NCBI GenBank assembly: GCA_049317525.1
Contig: JBMOIC010000009.1
Span: 22,966 to 86,965, forward strand
Length of the DNA: 64,000 nucleotides
Origin: UBA961 sp049317525
Lineage (GTDB): Bacteria > Bacteroidota > Ignavibacteria > Kapaibacteriales > UBA961
Reading direction: 5' to 3'
The position numbers were made by a program, and so were the translations under genes. Below, piece after piece: positions 7,990 through 16,346 of this stretch. Every line of letters begins with the position of its first letter. The first letter of the stretch is position 1. The notes under the pieces are model-generated. The model had not been told where the DNA came from, made no database searches, and was given only the letters and a program-made list of their open reading frames with translations.

Positions 7990-10266
7990 ATGAGATTCTT
8001 AAACGTTTTACTATATAGTTTTTTACTTCTAATAGGCATCATGCATATTACAGTAGAAGTTTATGCTATAGAGTCACCACGAATGATCATAAATAGTGAT
8101 GCTCCTGATATCGATTCCTTATTATTAGAATCTACCGTAATTAATGCTAAAATCAGCGGGATCATAGCAGATATTACTATACAACAGAAATATGTGTATA
8201 AAGGGGCCAATATCCTAGACGGTGCATTACTCATGCCCGGGGATCCATCTATAACTATACATGGATGTACAGTTAAGATAGGTAATCAGACAATTAAAGC
8301 AGAGATGAAGGACAGGGAAAAGGTTAGAGAAATGTTTGATAAAGCAAAAAAGAAATTTGATCCTTTTTTCTTGACAATTAATAATCCAGATGCTATCCAG
8401 ATGCATCTATCGCATATTCAACCTGGTTCTATTATCTATACAGAGATTCATTATACTGAAATGATAAAACCTAGTTTTGGCCTCTATACTATTAGTTTGC
8501 CAAAACCTATGCAGGCTCATTATTTAAAAGTATTAGACTATGTTCCTTTGCATAGAGATACATATGCTGATACAAGTTTTGAAGCTGTAAAAGACTATCC
8601 CTTGGGTTCATTACAAGTACATGCTTTTATTGCTAAAGGGGGCAAACTATCATACTTAAAAGCTGATGAATGTTCTATTCAACAAACAGATCAAGAGGCA
8701 TCATGTACATATTCGGTAGCTGATGCTGCACAAAGTAAACAAATATCATTATCATATAGATTTGCTGATACCGAGCCTCAAGCAAATTTGATGTTGTATG
8801 AAGAAGGCAAAGAAAAGTATTTTTTACTTTCTGTCAATCCTCCATCTATAGCAGAAGCTCATAAAGAATCTTTAGGTCATGAATATATTATTGTTTGTGA
8901 TTCTGCATCATTACAAGATAATTCTGCAAATGAGTTTTGGAAAGCATTTTCAAAGGGATTGCGTGAACAAGATAAATTGAATATTCTTCATTTTGGTCCA
9001 GAAAACACTCGTTTTGATGAAGAATCTCAAGTGTGTACTAAAGACATAATTTCCAGGGCTGGCGTTTATTTACAAAGAATACATTCTACCGAAGGATTAG
9101 AACCAATTCAATTAATCGATGTTTTGCAGCAAATACAGGTAAAACCTTTGCATTCTGATATGGCATCTAGATCGATAATAATCTTAACAAATGGTTTTAT
9201 GGATGCCAATACAGATGTATATGATGCAATTACTAAACAATTGCAAGATGCGAATGTATTTACTATAGCAGTTGGTAAAGAAATCAATGAGCGATTTTTT
9301 TCAGCTGTTCATAGATTAACGATGACAGATAATTTTGTACTTAAAGGATCTCAGGAGGAATTGAATAAAGAAGCAATACGATTTGCTGATTATATTCAAA
9401 AACCATCATTAACAAAGCTAAAAGTAGGATTTGATGGATTTGATGTACACTCTTTAGAACCAGCAAGTTATCCTGATTTATTTTCAGATAGACCTGTCTT
9501 ACTATTTGGAAAATATAAAGGAAATCCTAAAGGCAGAATTGTGATTACAGGTTTTCATGGAAACAAAGAATTTGTTCAAACAATTGACATTACTTTGGTG
9601 AAGCCACTTGCATCTAATAAAGGATTACAGTATTTATGGGCTAAACAAAGGGCTTCGATATTAATTGATTACAATGTATATGATAGAAATAATGACCGTG
9701 TCAAAGAAATTACCAAACTAGGAATGAAATATGGATTTCAAACGCCTTATACTTCTTTTGGCATTACTGGTTCAGATTATAATAAATCAAAAAATGTAAT
9801 AGCATTGATGTATCAACCATTAAATTTAAATGGTGGAACTTTGGTTAGTAATGCTTCTGGACAACAGTTAGCAAGAACTTCTGTTGTTGAGGTGGAGGCT
9901 GCATGTAATTATGCAGATGCTGCCGCACATGATGAAGAAGGTTTAATAAGTGTAGAATCTATTATGACAGAAAGGGTTCTGGATAATACGATCATTGAGA
10001 AAGTACGATCTACAATCGAGCAGCAATTAAGTGGCATGCAGGAATGTTATGCTGAGGCTTTAAAAAAGTTTAGACATCTTCAAGGAAATGTACAATTACT
10101 GTTCATTTTTAATGAAGAAGGTTCATTAACAGAGATTTCACTAGCTGATTCAGAATTAAATATCGAAGAAGTTGAACAATGTATGATAGAATCTGCTAAA
10201 AGAATAACTCTACCACCAATGATTCAGGGTATGGCTCAAATATCTTTTTTGCTTGAAGTGTTATAA
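7990..10266 (+). CDS. Exported VIT/vWA protein with AgmX/PglI-like C-terminal domain
   Basis: 758 aa with a signal peptide (about 26 residues, ending VEVYA). A VIT domain follows (roughly residues 38-160), then a vWA-like domain (roughly 290-460). The expected MIDAS sequence DxSxS is replaced by CDSASLQDN, so metal-dependent ligand binding is doubtful. The last 90 residues match the AgmX/PglI C-terminal pattern: a CYAEAL helix, LQGNV strand, FNEEGSL turn, and a second Cys in EQCMIESAKR. That module resembles TonB C-terminal domains and occurs in gliding and secretion proteins of Myxococcus. The protein is probably periplasmic or envelope-attached; its function is not known. A TAnnTTTG element at 7943-7950 may be the promoter -7 box. 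Its stop abuts that of the convergent pth gene. Confidence 0.8.
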   Translation: MRFLNVLLYSFLLLIGIMHITVEVYAIESPRMIINSDAPDIDSLLLESTVINAKISGIIADITIQQKYVYKGANILDGALLMPGDPSITIHGCTVKIGNQTIKAEMKDREKVREMFDKAKKKFDPFFLTINNPDAIQMHLSHIQPGSIIYTEIHYTEMIKPSFGLYTISLPKPMQAHYLKVLDYVPLHRDTYADTSFEAVKDYPLGSLQVHAFIAKGGKLSYLKADECSIQQTDQEASCTYSVADAAQSKQISLSYRFADTEPQANLMLYEEGKEKYFLLSVNPPSIAEAHKESLGHEYIIVCDSASLQDNSANEFWKAFSKGLREQDKLNILHFGPENTRFDEESQVCTKDIISRAGVYLQRIHSTEGLEPIQLIDVLQQIQVKPLHSDMASRSIIILTNGFMDANTDVYDAITKQLQDANVFTIAVGKEINERFFSAVHRLTMTDNFVLKGSQEELNKEAIRFADYIQKPSLTKLKVGFDGFDVHSLEPASYPDLFSDRPVLLFGKYKGNPKGRIVITGFHGNKEFVQTIDITLVKPLASNKGLQYLWAKQRASILIDYNVYDRNNDRVKEITKLGMKYGFQTPYTSFGITGSDYNKSKNVIALMYQPLNLNGGTLVSNASGQQLARTSVVEVEAACNYADAAAHDEEGLISVESIMTERVLDNTIIEKVRSTIEQQLSGMQECYAEALKKFRHLQGNVQLLFIFNEEGSLTEISLADSELNIEEVEQCMIESAKRITLPPMIQGMAQISFLLEVL

Positions 10267-10836
10267 TTACTTTACTGAATTAATTTGTTGTAAAGCTCTT
10301 GCAGGATTATTCCCCAAAAACATCTGAATAGATTTTACACCTCTGTCTATCATTTCTTTTAATGCGTTTTCTTCGTGTTTAGCAAAACCAGATAAGACAT
10401 AATCTGCCATTTCTCCTGGCCCAAAATTCTTATCTATACCACATCTAAATCTCCAGAAACTTGGTCCAAGATGAGCAATCATAGAAGCCGTTCCATTATG
10501 TCCTCCATCAGATCCACCTTGTTTTAATTGCATTTTTCCTAAAGGAAAATTGTATTCATCAATTAATGCAATAACATGTTCAGATGGTACTTTATAATAT
10601 CTGATAAAATCACCGGCTGCTTGCCCTGAATTATTCATATATGTTAAAGGAAGCATAATTGTTATTTTTTTACCATGCAAGGAGGACTCTGCTTGTTTCC
10701 AATTACCTTTCCCATCTTTAAATTCTACTTTACACGATTGAGCTAAAGCTACTGCAATCATCCATCCGATATTATGTCTGGTATCAACGTATTTATCTCC
10801 TGGATTACCTAATCCAACGATGAGCCAATGTTGCAT
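10267..10836 (-). CDS. pth: Peptidyl-tRNA hydrolase
   Basis: 189 aa, the normal length for bacterial Pth, which releases peptides from peptidyl-tRNA that has dropped off ribosomes. All hallmark residues are visible at the E. coli-like positions: Asn11, catalytic His21 in TRHNIGW, Met67-Asn68 in LTYMNNSG, Asp93 in LIDEYNFPLG, and Asn114 in GGSDGGHNG. It is the second gene of a two-gene operon. Its ATG shares one base with the TAA of the DoxX-like gene (TAATG), indicating translational coupling. Its own stop directly abuts the stop of the convergent VIT/vWA gene, leaving no space for a terminator between them. Confidence 0.97.
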   Translation of the reverse strand: MQHWLIVGLGNPGDKYVDTRHNIGWMIAVALAQSCKVEFKDGKGNWKQAESSLHGKKITIMLPLTYMNNSGQAAGDFIRYYKVPSEHVIALIDEYNFPLGKMQLKQGGSDGGHNGTASMIAHLGPSFWRFRCGIDKNFGPGEMADYVLSGFAKHEENALKEMIDRGVKSIQMFLGNNPARALQQINSVK

Positions 10837-11489
10837 TATACCTCTTCCTCCACTTGACGTTCAGAATAAAAATATAAAAACAGAGATGCAATTAACCAAC
10901 GCAGATCTTCTATCACTTTTGTCCAACCTACTTTAGTAACTTCAGCAGCAGCAGCAGGGGAATTCTCTCCAAAGCATCCACAATTGATATTATAGCCTCG
11001 GAATATTGCAGCAATAATAGCGATGATAAAAACGGCTAACATTGCTGAAATTAGTAAAGAACTTGCTTTTTGTTTGATTCCTATTAAAACCATTATTCCG
11101 CATAATAATTCCACCCATGGTAGAATCAATGCTGGGATATTAAGCATTGAATAAGGTAAAACATGAAAATTATTAATGCTTTTTGCGAATGCATCAGGAT
11201 TTGCAATTTTATCTATAGCTGCAAAAATAAAAATTGATCCAATTAATATGCGAGCTGTTCTAAGAATATAAGCATGATTATAAGCCATACCACTGATTAT
11301 CATTAAGCCAAGTATTAATTCTATCCATGGCAAGGCAATGCCAAAAAGTGCTATTGGAAGATTAGGAATGAGAGTTAATGCAGGTGGTTTTGGAACAGCA
11401 GCACCTATCTTTACAATTCCCGCAAATGTAAATGCAGATCCTATTAAAAGTCTTATTAATAGTGTTCCAATTGATGACAATGAAATCAT
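10836..11489 (-). CDS. DoxX/MauE-like membrane protein with duplicated front half
   Basis: 217 aa, longer than the usual 130-160 aa of DoxX/MauE proteins, with six or more hydrophobic segments. Residues 80-175 are a complete DoxX/MauE-like unit: RILIGSIFIFAAIDKI, then LPWVELLCGIMVLIG, ending in the cysteine motif NCGCFGE (residues 169-175). Residues 12-70 repeat the first half of that unit, with LIRLLIGSAFTFAGIVKI and LPWIELILGLMIISG. The CGCFG motif is typical of membrane proteins that deliver reducing power to, or assemble, redox proteins (MauE in methylamine dehydrogenase maturation); the partner here is unknown. An AAGGA sequence lies 6-7 nt before the ATG. It is co-transcribed with pth (TAATG junction). 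Confidence 0.82.
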   Translation of the reverse strand: MISLSSIGTLLIRLLIGSAFTFAGIVKIGAAVPKPPALTLIPNLPIALFGIALPWIELILGLMIISGMAYNHAYILRTARILIGSIFIFAAIDKIANPDAFAKSINNFHVLPYSMLNIPALILPWVELLCGIMVLIGIKQKASSLLISAMLAVFIIAIIAAIFRGYNINCGCFGENSPAAAAEVTKVGWTKVIEDLRWLIASLFLYFYSERQVEEEV

Positions 11490-11636
11490 GATGTATCCTT
11501 ATTTAGATATAATATTCACTTACAAATTACGCCAAATTAGTGTGAACCAAACAAAATTTAGAATCATTTACCAGCGAAAATGTGTAATTTTTCTAAAATT
11601 GTCATGTTTCAGTGGATAAATAAGTGGAGTAATTTT

Positions 11637-11993
11637 ATGGATTATCAAGAGCAGTTTACAATTGATGACAATAATCAGGGTGAACTTAAAAAATTAACTG
11701 CAGTCTGTTCATATTTATTGTGTTGTATTATTGTCCCTATGTTCTCGAATGTCAACAATAAATTTGTTATGCATCATGCTAATCAGGGTATTTTGATATG
11801 GCTTATATATTTTTTGAGTAGTATTATTGATTATATCCCTTTTCTACCATTTACAAATCTGATTAGTGATATTATAATGTATCTTGGTATGGCGTGCTCA
11901 GTATATGGTATCATTAATGTTATTAAAGGAAATAAAAATCACATTCCATTGATTGGGCATATTAACCTTTTAAAGATGTTTAAAGTAGAATAG
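11637..11993 (+). CDS. Small Tic20/DUF4870-like membrane protein
   Basis: 118 aa from the preferred start. The frame is open from 11580, but the ATG at 11637 is preceded by GGAG at 11626-11629 with 7 nt spacing, so I take that one. The protein has a polar N-terminus, a hydrophobic segment with YLLCCIIVP, then HHANQGILIWLIYFL and two further hydrophobic stretches. The HANQG motif before a membrane helix is characteristic of the Tic20-like/DUF4870 group of small bacterial membrane proteins, whose role is unknown. It is transcribed alone, divergent from the DoxX-like gene, and ends directly at a strong bidirectional terminator. Confidence 0.7.
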   Translation: MDYQEQFTIDDNNQGELKKLTAVCSYLLCCIIVPMFSNVNNKFVMHHANQGILIWLIYFLSSIIDYIPFLPFTNLISDIIMYLGMACSVYGIINVIKGNKNHIPLIGHINLLKMFKVE

Positions 11994-12029
11994 ATAAAAA
12001 AAAGAGGCTATATGCCTCTTTTTTTTATC
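11993..12029. terminator. Bidirectional intrinsic terminator
   Basis: A perfect 16-bp inverted repeat with a 5-nt loop (TATAT): GAT, eight A, GAGGC on the left and GCCTC, eight T, ATC on the right. A GC core flanked by A and T runs terminates in both directions. It sits between the convergent stops of the small membrane protein gene (11993) and the DUF1573 gene (12045). Confidence 0.93.
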
Positions 12030-12044
12030 TATTCACAATGTGTC

Positions 12045-12752
12045 TTATTTAGGATCTACAACAGAAGCTTTTACATTTCCATATGCAGTTAGATCTAAAG
12101 TAGGAAAATCTGGATGATCTGTTTTCATTTTTACAGATCCATTAAAATAGCCTTTTTCTTTAGGGGCAACTTTTGCAATAATTTCTACTTCGCCACCGCC
12201 AGGAATAGTAGTAGGCTTCATCAGATTTATACTAATGCCATTTGTTGCTTCAAAATCAGATAATACAATTGTTTGTGTTGATGTATTCTTTATGGTTACT
12301 TTAGCTTCACCTTTAGATCCAACTGTTAGTTCTCCAAAAGATAAATATTGAGTTGGTAATACTTGTATCGGACGTACTACATCAGCTTTTAAATAAAGAA
12401 CTTTAGTCGGATTAACTGGATCATTGCTACTGATAGTAATACTTTTGGTAAGCATTCCAGATGTTGCTCCTACATTTAAAGAAACATCCATAGTAGCAAA
12501 TTCACCTGGTTTTAGTTCTTTTTTATCTAAAGGAGCTGTTGTACAACCACATCCAGGGCGAACATCACTTATTTTTAACTCTTCACTACCTTCATTTGTA
12601 ATCTTGATACTTGCTTTTAATGGGGAGTCTTTAGGCTTTACTTTGCCCCAATCTTGAGTATCTCCGCCTTGTATGGATATTTTTGGCTGAGCAAAAGCCA
12701 AAGATGCAGCAAGAATAAACATCGTAATACTTGCTAAAAAGAAATTTTTCAT
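12045..12752 (-). CDS. DUF1573 secreted protein, copy 1
   Basis: 235 aa with a clear signal peptide (ends LAFA before QPKI). The body consists of two Ig-like beta-sandwich units of the DUF1573/HYDIN-related type. It carries the family core PGCGCTTAPLDKKELKPGE, including a Cys-Gly-Cys motif that might be redox-active or bind metal; that is speculation. DUF1573 proteins are abundant exported proteins in Bacteroidota with no known function. A GAAGGTG sequence about 7 nt before the ATG serves as ribosome binding site. It lies 80 nt downstream of a paralogue on the same strand, so the two may be co-transcribed. The terminator at 11993-12029 ends the unit. Confidence 0.88.
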   Translation of the reverse strand: MKNFFLASITMFILAASLAFAQPKISIQGGDTQDWGKVKPKDSPLKASIKITNEGSEELKISDVRPGCGCTTAPLDKKELKPGEFATMDVSLNVGATSGMLTKSITISSNDPVNPTKVLYLKADVVRPIQVLPTQYLSFGELTVGSKGEAKVTIKNTSTQTIVLSDFEATNGISINLMKPTTIPGGGEVEIIAKVAPKEKGYFNGSVKMKTDHPDFPTLDLTAYGNVKASVVDPK

Positions 12753-12832
12753 GGAAGCACCTTCATTGGTGAAAACGAAAATAAATTAATAATTAATTAT
12801 TGCGAATTTAAACATTCTTATCGTAATATATA

Positions 12833-13519
12833 TCACTTGCAATTACCATAGCAAACAATATCCATAACCGGAAAATCAGGATGATTTGTATTAAAATGAA
12901 TATATCCATTAAAATACCCTTTATTCTTTGGTGTTAACTTGGCTGTAAGAGAAAGTGAGCCTTGAGATTTTAATGTCACATTATTTTTGATATTTATACT
13001 CATTCCCTCTGAAGTAGAGAAAGCAGAAAGTATAATATCTTTAGCAGAAGTATTTTTTACAGTAATTGACCCTTTACCTTCATATCCTTTCATGATATCT
13101 CCGAATGCAATATACTGATGTGGTAATAACTGTATAGGTTGTATTACATTGGCTTTTAAAGCTAGGACTTTAATTGGAACAGCCGCATCATTACTATTTA
13201 TTGTTATCGATTTATGTATCTCACCACCAGCTGTTCCTAGATTCAAAGACACAGCCATCGTTCCAATTTCACCTGGTTTTAATTTCTTTTTATCTAATGG
13301 AGCTGTTGTACAACCACATCCAGGTTTTACATCCCAAATTTGTAATAATTGATTACCTGTATTTTTTAATTTAATATTTGCTTTTAATGGAGAGTCTTTA
13401 GTTTTTACAAAACCCCAATCATATGTATTCCCACCAATAATTTCTAATTTGGGCTGTGCATGCGCAATCTGAATACTTAGAAAAAGTAATACACAGTAAC
13501 AAAGAAGTGATTGAATCAT
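12833..13519 (-). CDS. DUF1573 secreted protein, copy 2
   Basis: 228 aa, paralogous along its whole length to the next gene downstream. It has a signal peptide (ends QIAHA before QPKLE), the same start of the mature protein (GGNTYDWG versus GGDTQDWG), and the identical block PGCGCTTAPLDKK. Function is unknown, as for copy 1. A 58-nt stretch over the Cys-Gly-Cys region (13268-13325) is nearly identical at DNA level to 12499-12556 of copy 1, much closer than the rest of the genes. The protein ends shortly after NCK, slightly shorter than copy 1. Confidence 0.86.
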   Translation of the reverse strand: MIQSLLCYCVLLFLSIQIAHAQPKLEIIGGNTYDWGFVKTKDSPLKANIKLKNTGNQLLQIWDVKPGCGCTTAPLDKKKLKPGEIGTMAVSLNLGTAGGEIHKSITINSNDAAVPIKVLALKANVIQPIQLLPHQYIAFGDIMKGYEGKGSITVKNTSAKDIILSAFSTSEGMSINIKNNVTLKSQGSLSLTAKLTPKNKGYFNGYIHFNTNHPDFPVMDIVCYGNCK

Positions 13520-13585
13520 AAGTGAAATTGAATTTTAAAAAATATCGACTTGAAACGTGCGAGGAGAAAAAAAATTTTATGAGTT

Positions 13586-14362
13586 TCAATTTATACCAAA
13601 ACAAATGGAGAGTCCAGCGCCGAATATGAAAGTGTCCCAATCCGCAATCTGTGATCTGGAATTTATAGAATATTGAGTATTAGCAAATACTTTAGCATAT
13701 TTCCCACTGCCTAAGTCAATATCATATTCAATTTGTGCTACTGGTGATACAATAAATGAGGTCATTGAACCTAATTCAACAGTATTGGTGGGTATTACTG
13801 TTTCAAATCCTGGGTTGAGAACTTCCTCAATTTTCTGTGCAGCAATTCCATCTTGAATGATACAATTAATACCGCCCGATATTGATGCATGTGTTTCAAA
13901 TAATCTTGATTTTGCAAGCAAGGATATATCATATACGTTTTGATTCTTAACAGCCAAGCTAAATCTTGTACTTAAGTTGTCTACAATTAATTTATTATCT
14001 TCAATTCTTTGAATTTGATTTGATAGAGTTTCTCCATTAAAACTAGAAGTATATGAATAGTAGCCTAGTTTAACAGTAAAGGAATAATTTCCTTTGTACC
14101 ATTTTTCTACTAATATTCCATTTTTAAAGTTATTTGCTGTACCATTACCATATTTACAGCAATCAATTGCAAAGCCCATAGACGAAAAATCTACATAGTC
14201 ATGTATATTAACCATTTCTGTATATGGCCCAATAAATAAAGTAGGAGAATTTGAAGGTAATCGCCAAGAAGAAGTCCAATCAAAACCCTGAGCTAAACAA
14301 TTGGAACCCCTGATTGTTAATATACTTAATACAAAAACAAATATTATTTGATATCTAATCAT
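13586..14362 (-). CDS. Probable outer-membrane beta-barrel protein
   Basis: 258 aa from the ATG at 14362. A TTG three codons upstream (14371) also fits the frame but overlaps a promoter element. The N-terminal hydrophobic stretch (FVFVLSILTIRG, then LAQG) looks like a signal peptide. The rest alternates polar and hydrophobic residues, is rich in Tyr, Phe, Ser and Asn, and ends in FIFGAGLSICFGIN, the kind of final strand seen in outer-membrane barrels. No named family is recognised. A near-ideal TTG-N19-TATTTTTG promoter ends seven bases before the ATG, suggesting a leaderless mRNA. It is divergent from a second barrel-like gene at 14504. Confidence 0.65.
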   Translation of the reverse strand: MIRYQIIFVFVLSILTIRGSNCLAQGFDWTSSWRLPSNSPTLFIGPYTEMVNIHDYVDFSSMGFAIDCCKYGNGTANNFKNGILVEKWYKGNYSFTVKLGYYSYTSSFNGETLSNQIQRIEDNKLIVDNLSTRFSLAVKNQNVYDISLLAKSRLFETHASISGGINCIIQDGIAAQKIEEVLNPGFETVIPTNTVELGSMTSFIVSPVAQIEYDIDLGSGKYAKVFANTQYSINSRSQIADWDTFIFGAGLSICFGIN

Positions 14363-14368
14363 AATGGA

Positions 14369-14398
14369 CAAAAATACATTATCAGCTTAAAAAAACAA
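14369..14398 (-). promoter_or_regulatory. Bacteroidota-type promoter, predicted leaderless
   Basis: Read on the minus strand: TTG (complement of 14396-14398), 19 nt, then TATTTTTG (complement of 14369-14376), matching the TTG-N19-TAnnTTTG consensus. Transcription should begin about 6-8 nt further on, at or next to the ATG at 14362. Confidence 0.6.
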
Positions 14399-14424
14399 AC
14401 ATTATTAACCAAATCATAAATTTA

Positions 14425-14455
14425 TTGTCTGCAACACTATTTGGATGTATTTTTG
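14425..14455 (+). promoter_or_regulatory. Bacteroidota-type promoter for the 14504 gene
   Basis: TTG at 14425-14427, 20 nt spacer, TATTTTTG at 14448-14455: a full match to the TTG-N19/20-TAnnTTTG consensus, 48 nt upstream of the barrel gene and its AGGAGA ribosome binding site. Confidence 0.65.
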
Positions 14456-14503
14456 TCCATTAGGTTTAAGATATCATTCATACAATCATCTTAGGAGAAA
14501 TAC

Positions 14504-15193
14504 ATGAAACATTTATTACTTTTTTGTCTAATTGGGATTCTTACTGTATCTGAACTATATGCTGAAGAACCCTATCCATTTTCAATAGGCTTATCAGCAA
14601 TGCCTAGAATTTCAATGTATAATGCAACTTCACCTGCAGATGAAACTCATGGCATGGCATTTAGTGGAGTTCCTGATATAGGACTTAGTATATATGTACC
14701 AGCAAGCAGAAGAGAAAGAGTAGGGATAACCATGGATATTGCATATGCTACTTATAAAAATTCATATACTAAAAGTAGTGCTGATTTTGCAAGAACATTT
14801 AATTATCTAACGATTACTCCTGGTTTATCGTATAGCTTTTTTACTGTAGGAATAGCAGTTGGTTTACCTATAGGTTATCAGAGGAAAAATATTACATCGG
14901 GCGCAGTAGAAGAAGAGGGTTGGCCAGTTATTGACCCAGGTAGCAATCCACCAGCAAAGATTACCAAATATGGAAATGGAAAAGATAATATGTCATTACT
15001 TATTGAGCCAAGGGTTGGCATTAGCTATCCAGTGATGAGCAATAATGGAAGCAGATTAAATGTTAATGCAAATATTGGTTTAATGATGAATAACTTGTAC
15101 AAGGACGAATATTATCCAACAACTAATCTGCAACAATTTAATGCATCTATGATGTCATTTGCATTAGGTGTTCAATATATGTTCGGTTTATAG
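14504..15193 (+). CDS. Probable outer-membrane beta-barrel protein
   Basis: 229 aa with a signal peptide (ends ELYA before EEPYPF). The mature part is built of amphipathic strands with many aromatic residues, alternating turns rich in Asn, Gly and Lys, and a final strand MSFALGVQYMFGL typical of the last barrel strand recognised by BamA. About 10 strands would fit, similar to OmpW/OprF-N sized barrels; the exact family is not recognised. A good ribosome binding site (AGGAGA) lies 6-7 nt before the ATG and a strong promoter lies 48 nt upstream. A hairpin follows 27 nt after the stop. It may be a general porin or stability protein; cargo is unknown. Confidence 0.7.
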   Translation: MKHLLLFCLIGILTVSELYAEEPYPFSIGLSAMPRISMYNATSPADETHGMAFSGVPDIGLSIYVPASRRERVGITMDIAYATYKNSYTKSSADFARTFNYLTITPGLSYSFFTVGIAVGLPIGYQRKNITSGAVEEEGWPVIDPGSNPPAKITKYGNGKDNMSLLIEPRVGISYPVMSNNGSRLNVNANIGLMMNNLYKDEYYPTTNLQQFNASMMSFALGVQYMFGL

Positions 15194-15213
15194 AACATCA
15201 ATCCATTCGAATT

Positions 15214-16248
15214 TTATGAAATCAGGTCTTCAAGTTTTTTGAAGACCTGTTCTGGTTTTATAGAATTCATACAATTAAAATGTTGTTTTGGGCATGTTGA
15301 AAGACCAATATGTGTGCATGGCCTGCACTGAATATCACTTTCTACAATACTATATTTTGTATGAAATGGAATAAATCCAAAATCTGGAACAGTACTACCA
15401 TAAATTACTAAGGTAGGCCTTCTTCTCGAAGAAGCTAAGTGCATCAAGCCCGAATCATTGCATATAATAGCATCACAAGAATCCATTAATATTGCAGTTT
15501 CGGTTAATGTACATTTACCCGCCTGATTATTGATACTAAATGGTAATGTTTTTTCGATATTATTACATATTTCGATATCATTCTGGGAACCTAATAGGAT
15601 GATATTTTTTCCCATTTTATGATGAATAGAAGTAGCTAACGATATAAAGTATTCAATCGGCCAACGCTTTGTAGCGTGATGTGCACCAGGACACAAAGCA
15701 ATACAATTAGATATTTTATTATTACTTTTAGAATCTGGTGGATACAAAGGAGCAGATTTAATTTCATTTGGAAGCCAGAATTCTGCACCGTTTGAGTCAG
15801 GTTGTATCTGAGGAAATGCTGATACTGCTGAAAAATATCTTAAAGGAACAGGAATGATATCGTGTAAAGGGATTCGATGTTTATCATGTATTAATTCTCT
15901 TTTAAGTGATCTATATTTGTCATAGGTAAACCATTTTTTTCCAAGATAAAATCGTATTATTTTACTTCTAATTGAATCATGTATATCAATAATTATATCA
16001 TATTTGGGCTTGTCTTTTCTTATTGATAGAATTTGTTTAAAAAAATGTATCATACCAGATTTTGTATTGATTGTTAATACACTATTGATATGTGGATTAT
16101 TCTGAATAACCTCTGCAAAGTGATCAGCAATAATCATATCTATACAAGCATCAGGAAAAGCTTTTCGAATAGATCTGATTAAAGGAGTAGTTAAAATTAT
16201 ATCTCCTAAAGAGGATAATCGTAGGATACAAATAGAAAATTGATGCAT
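15214..16248 (-). CDS. Glycosyltransferase family 9 (LPS heptosyltransferase-like)
   Basis: 344 aa, standard for GT9. The N-terminal signature ILRLSSLGDIILTTPLIRSI contains the RLSSLGD loop of the Rossmann domain that is diagnostic of ADP-heptose:LPS heptosyltransferases. The C-terminal half has PGAHHATKRWPIEYF (family pattern PGA...KRWP, nucleotide-sugar binding) and CNDSGLMHLA, the motif that contacts the nucleotide. It probably adds a heptose or related sugar to the LPS core at the inner face of the cytoplasmic membrane. It stands alone between convergent and divergent neighbours. Its last codons contain a perfect hairpin (15223-15249). Confidence 0.92.
   Translation of the reverse strand: MHQFSICILRLSSLGDIILTTPLIRSIRKAFPDACIDMIIADHFAEVIQNNPHINSVLTINTKSGMIHFFKQILSIRKDKPKYDIIIDIHDSIRSKIIRFYLGKKWFTYDKYRSLKRELIHDKHRIPLHDIIPVPLRYFSAVSAFPQIQPDSNGAEFWLPNEIKSAPLYPPDSKSNNKISNCIALCPGAHHATKRWPIEYFISLATSIHHKMGKNIILLGSQNDIEICNNIEKTLPFSINNQAGKCTLTETAILMDSCDAIICNDSGLMHLASSRRRPTLVIYGSTVPDFGFIPFHTKYSIVESDIQCRPCTHIGLSTCPKQHFNCMNSIKPEQVFKKLEDLIS
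15223..15249. terminator. Perfect hairpin, possible terminator for the 14504 gene
   Basis: CAGGTCTTCAA (15223-15233), a 5-nt loop, then TTGAAGACCTG (15239-15249): an 11-bp perfect stem. It lies inside the last codons of the minus-strand GT9 gene and 30 nt after the stop of the plus-strand barrel gene. No clear T-run follows on either strand, so it may act as an RNA 3' stabiliser or an inefficient terminator. Confidence 0.45.
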
Positions 16249-16285
16249 ATTACAAGTTCAAAAGTGCTTGATTATTTATGATTAG

Positions 16286-16315
16286 TTGCCAACTCAGAAT
16301 TTTTTCAGATTTTTG
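16286..16315 (+). promoter_or_regulatory. Bacteroidota-type promoter for the STAS gene
   Basis: TTG at 16286-16288, 19 nt spacer, GATTTTTG at 16308-16315: one mismatch to TTG-N19-TAnnTTTG. The predicted start of transcription leaves a leader of about 25 nt before the STAS gene ATG at 16347. Confidence 0.5.
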
Positions 16316-16346
16316 TACAAGAACTATCACTTAACGAGCCATAATT

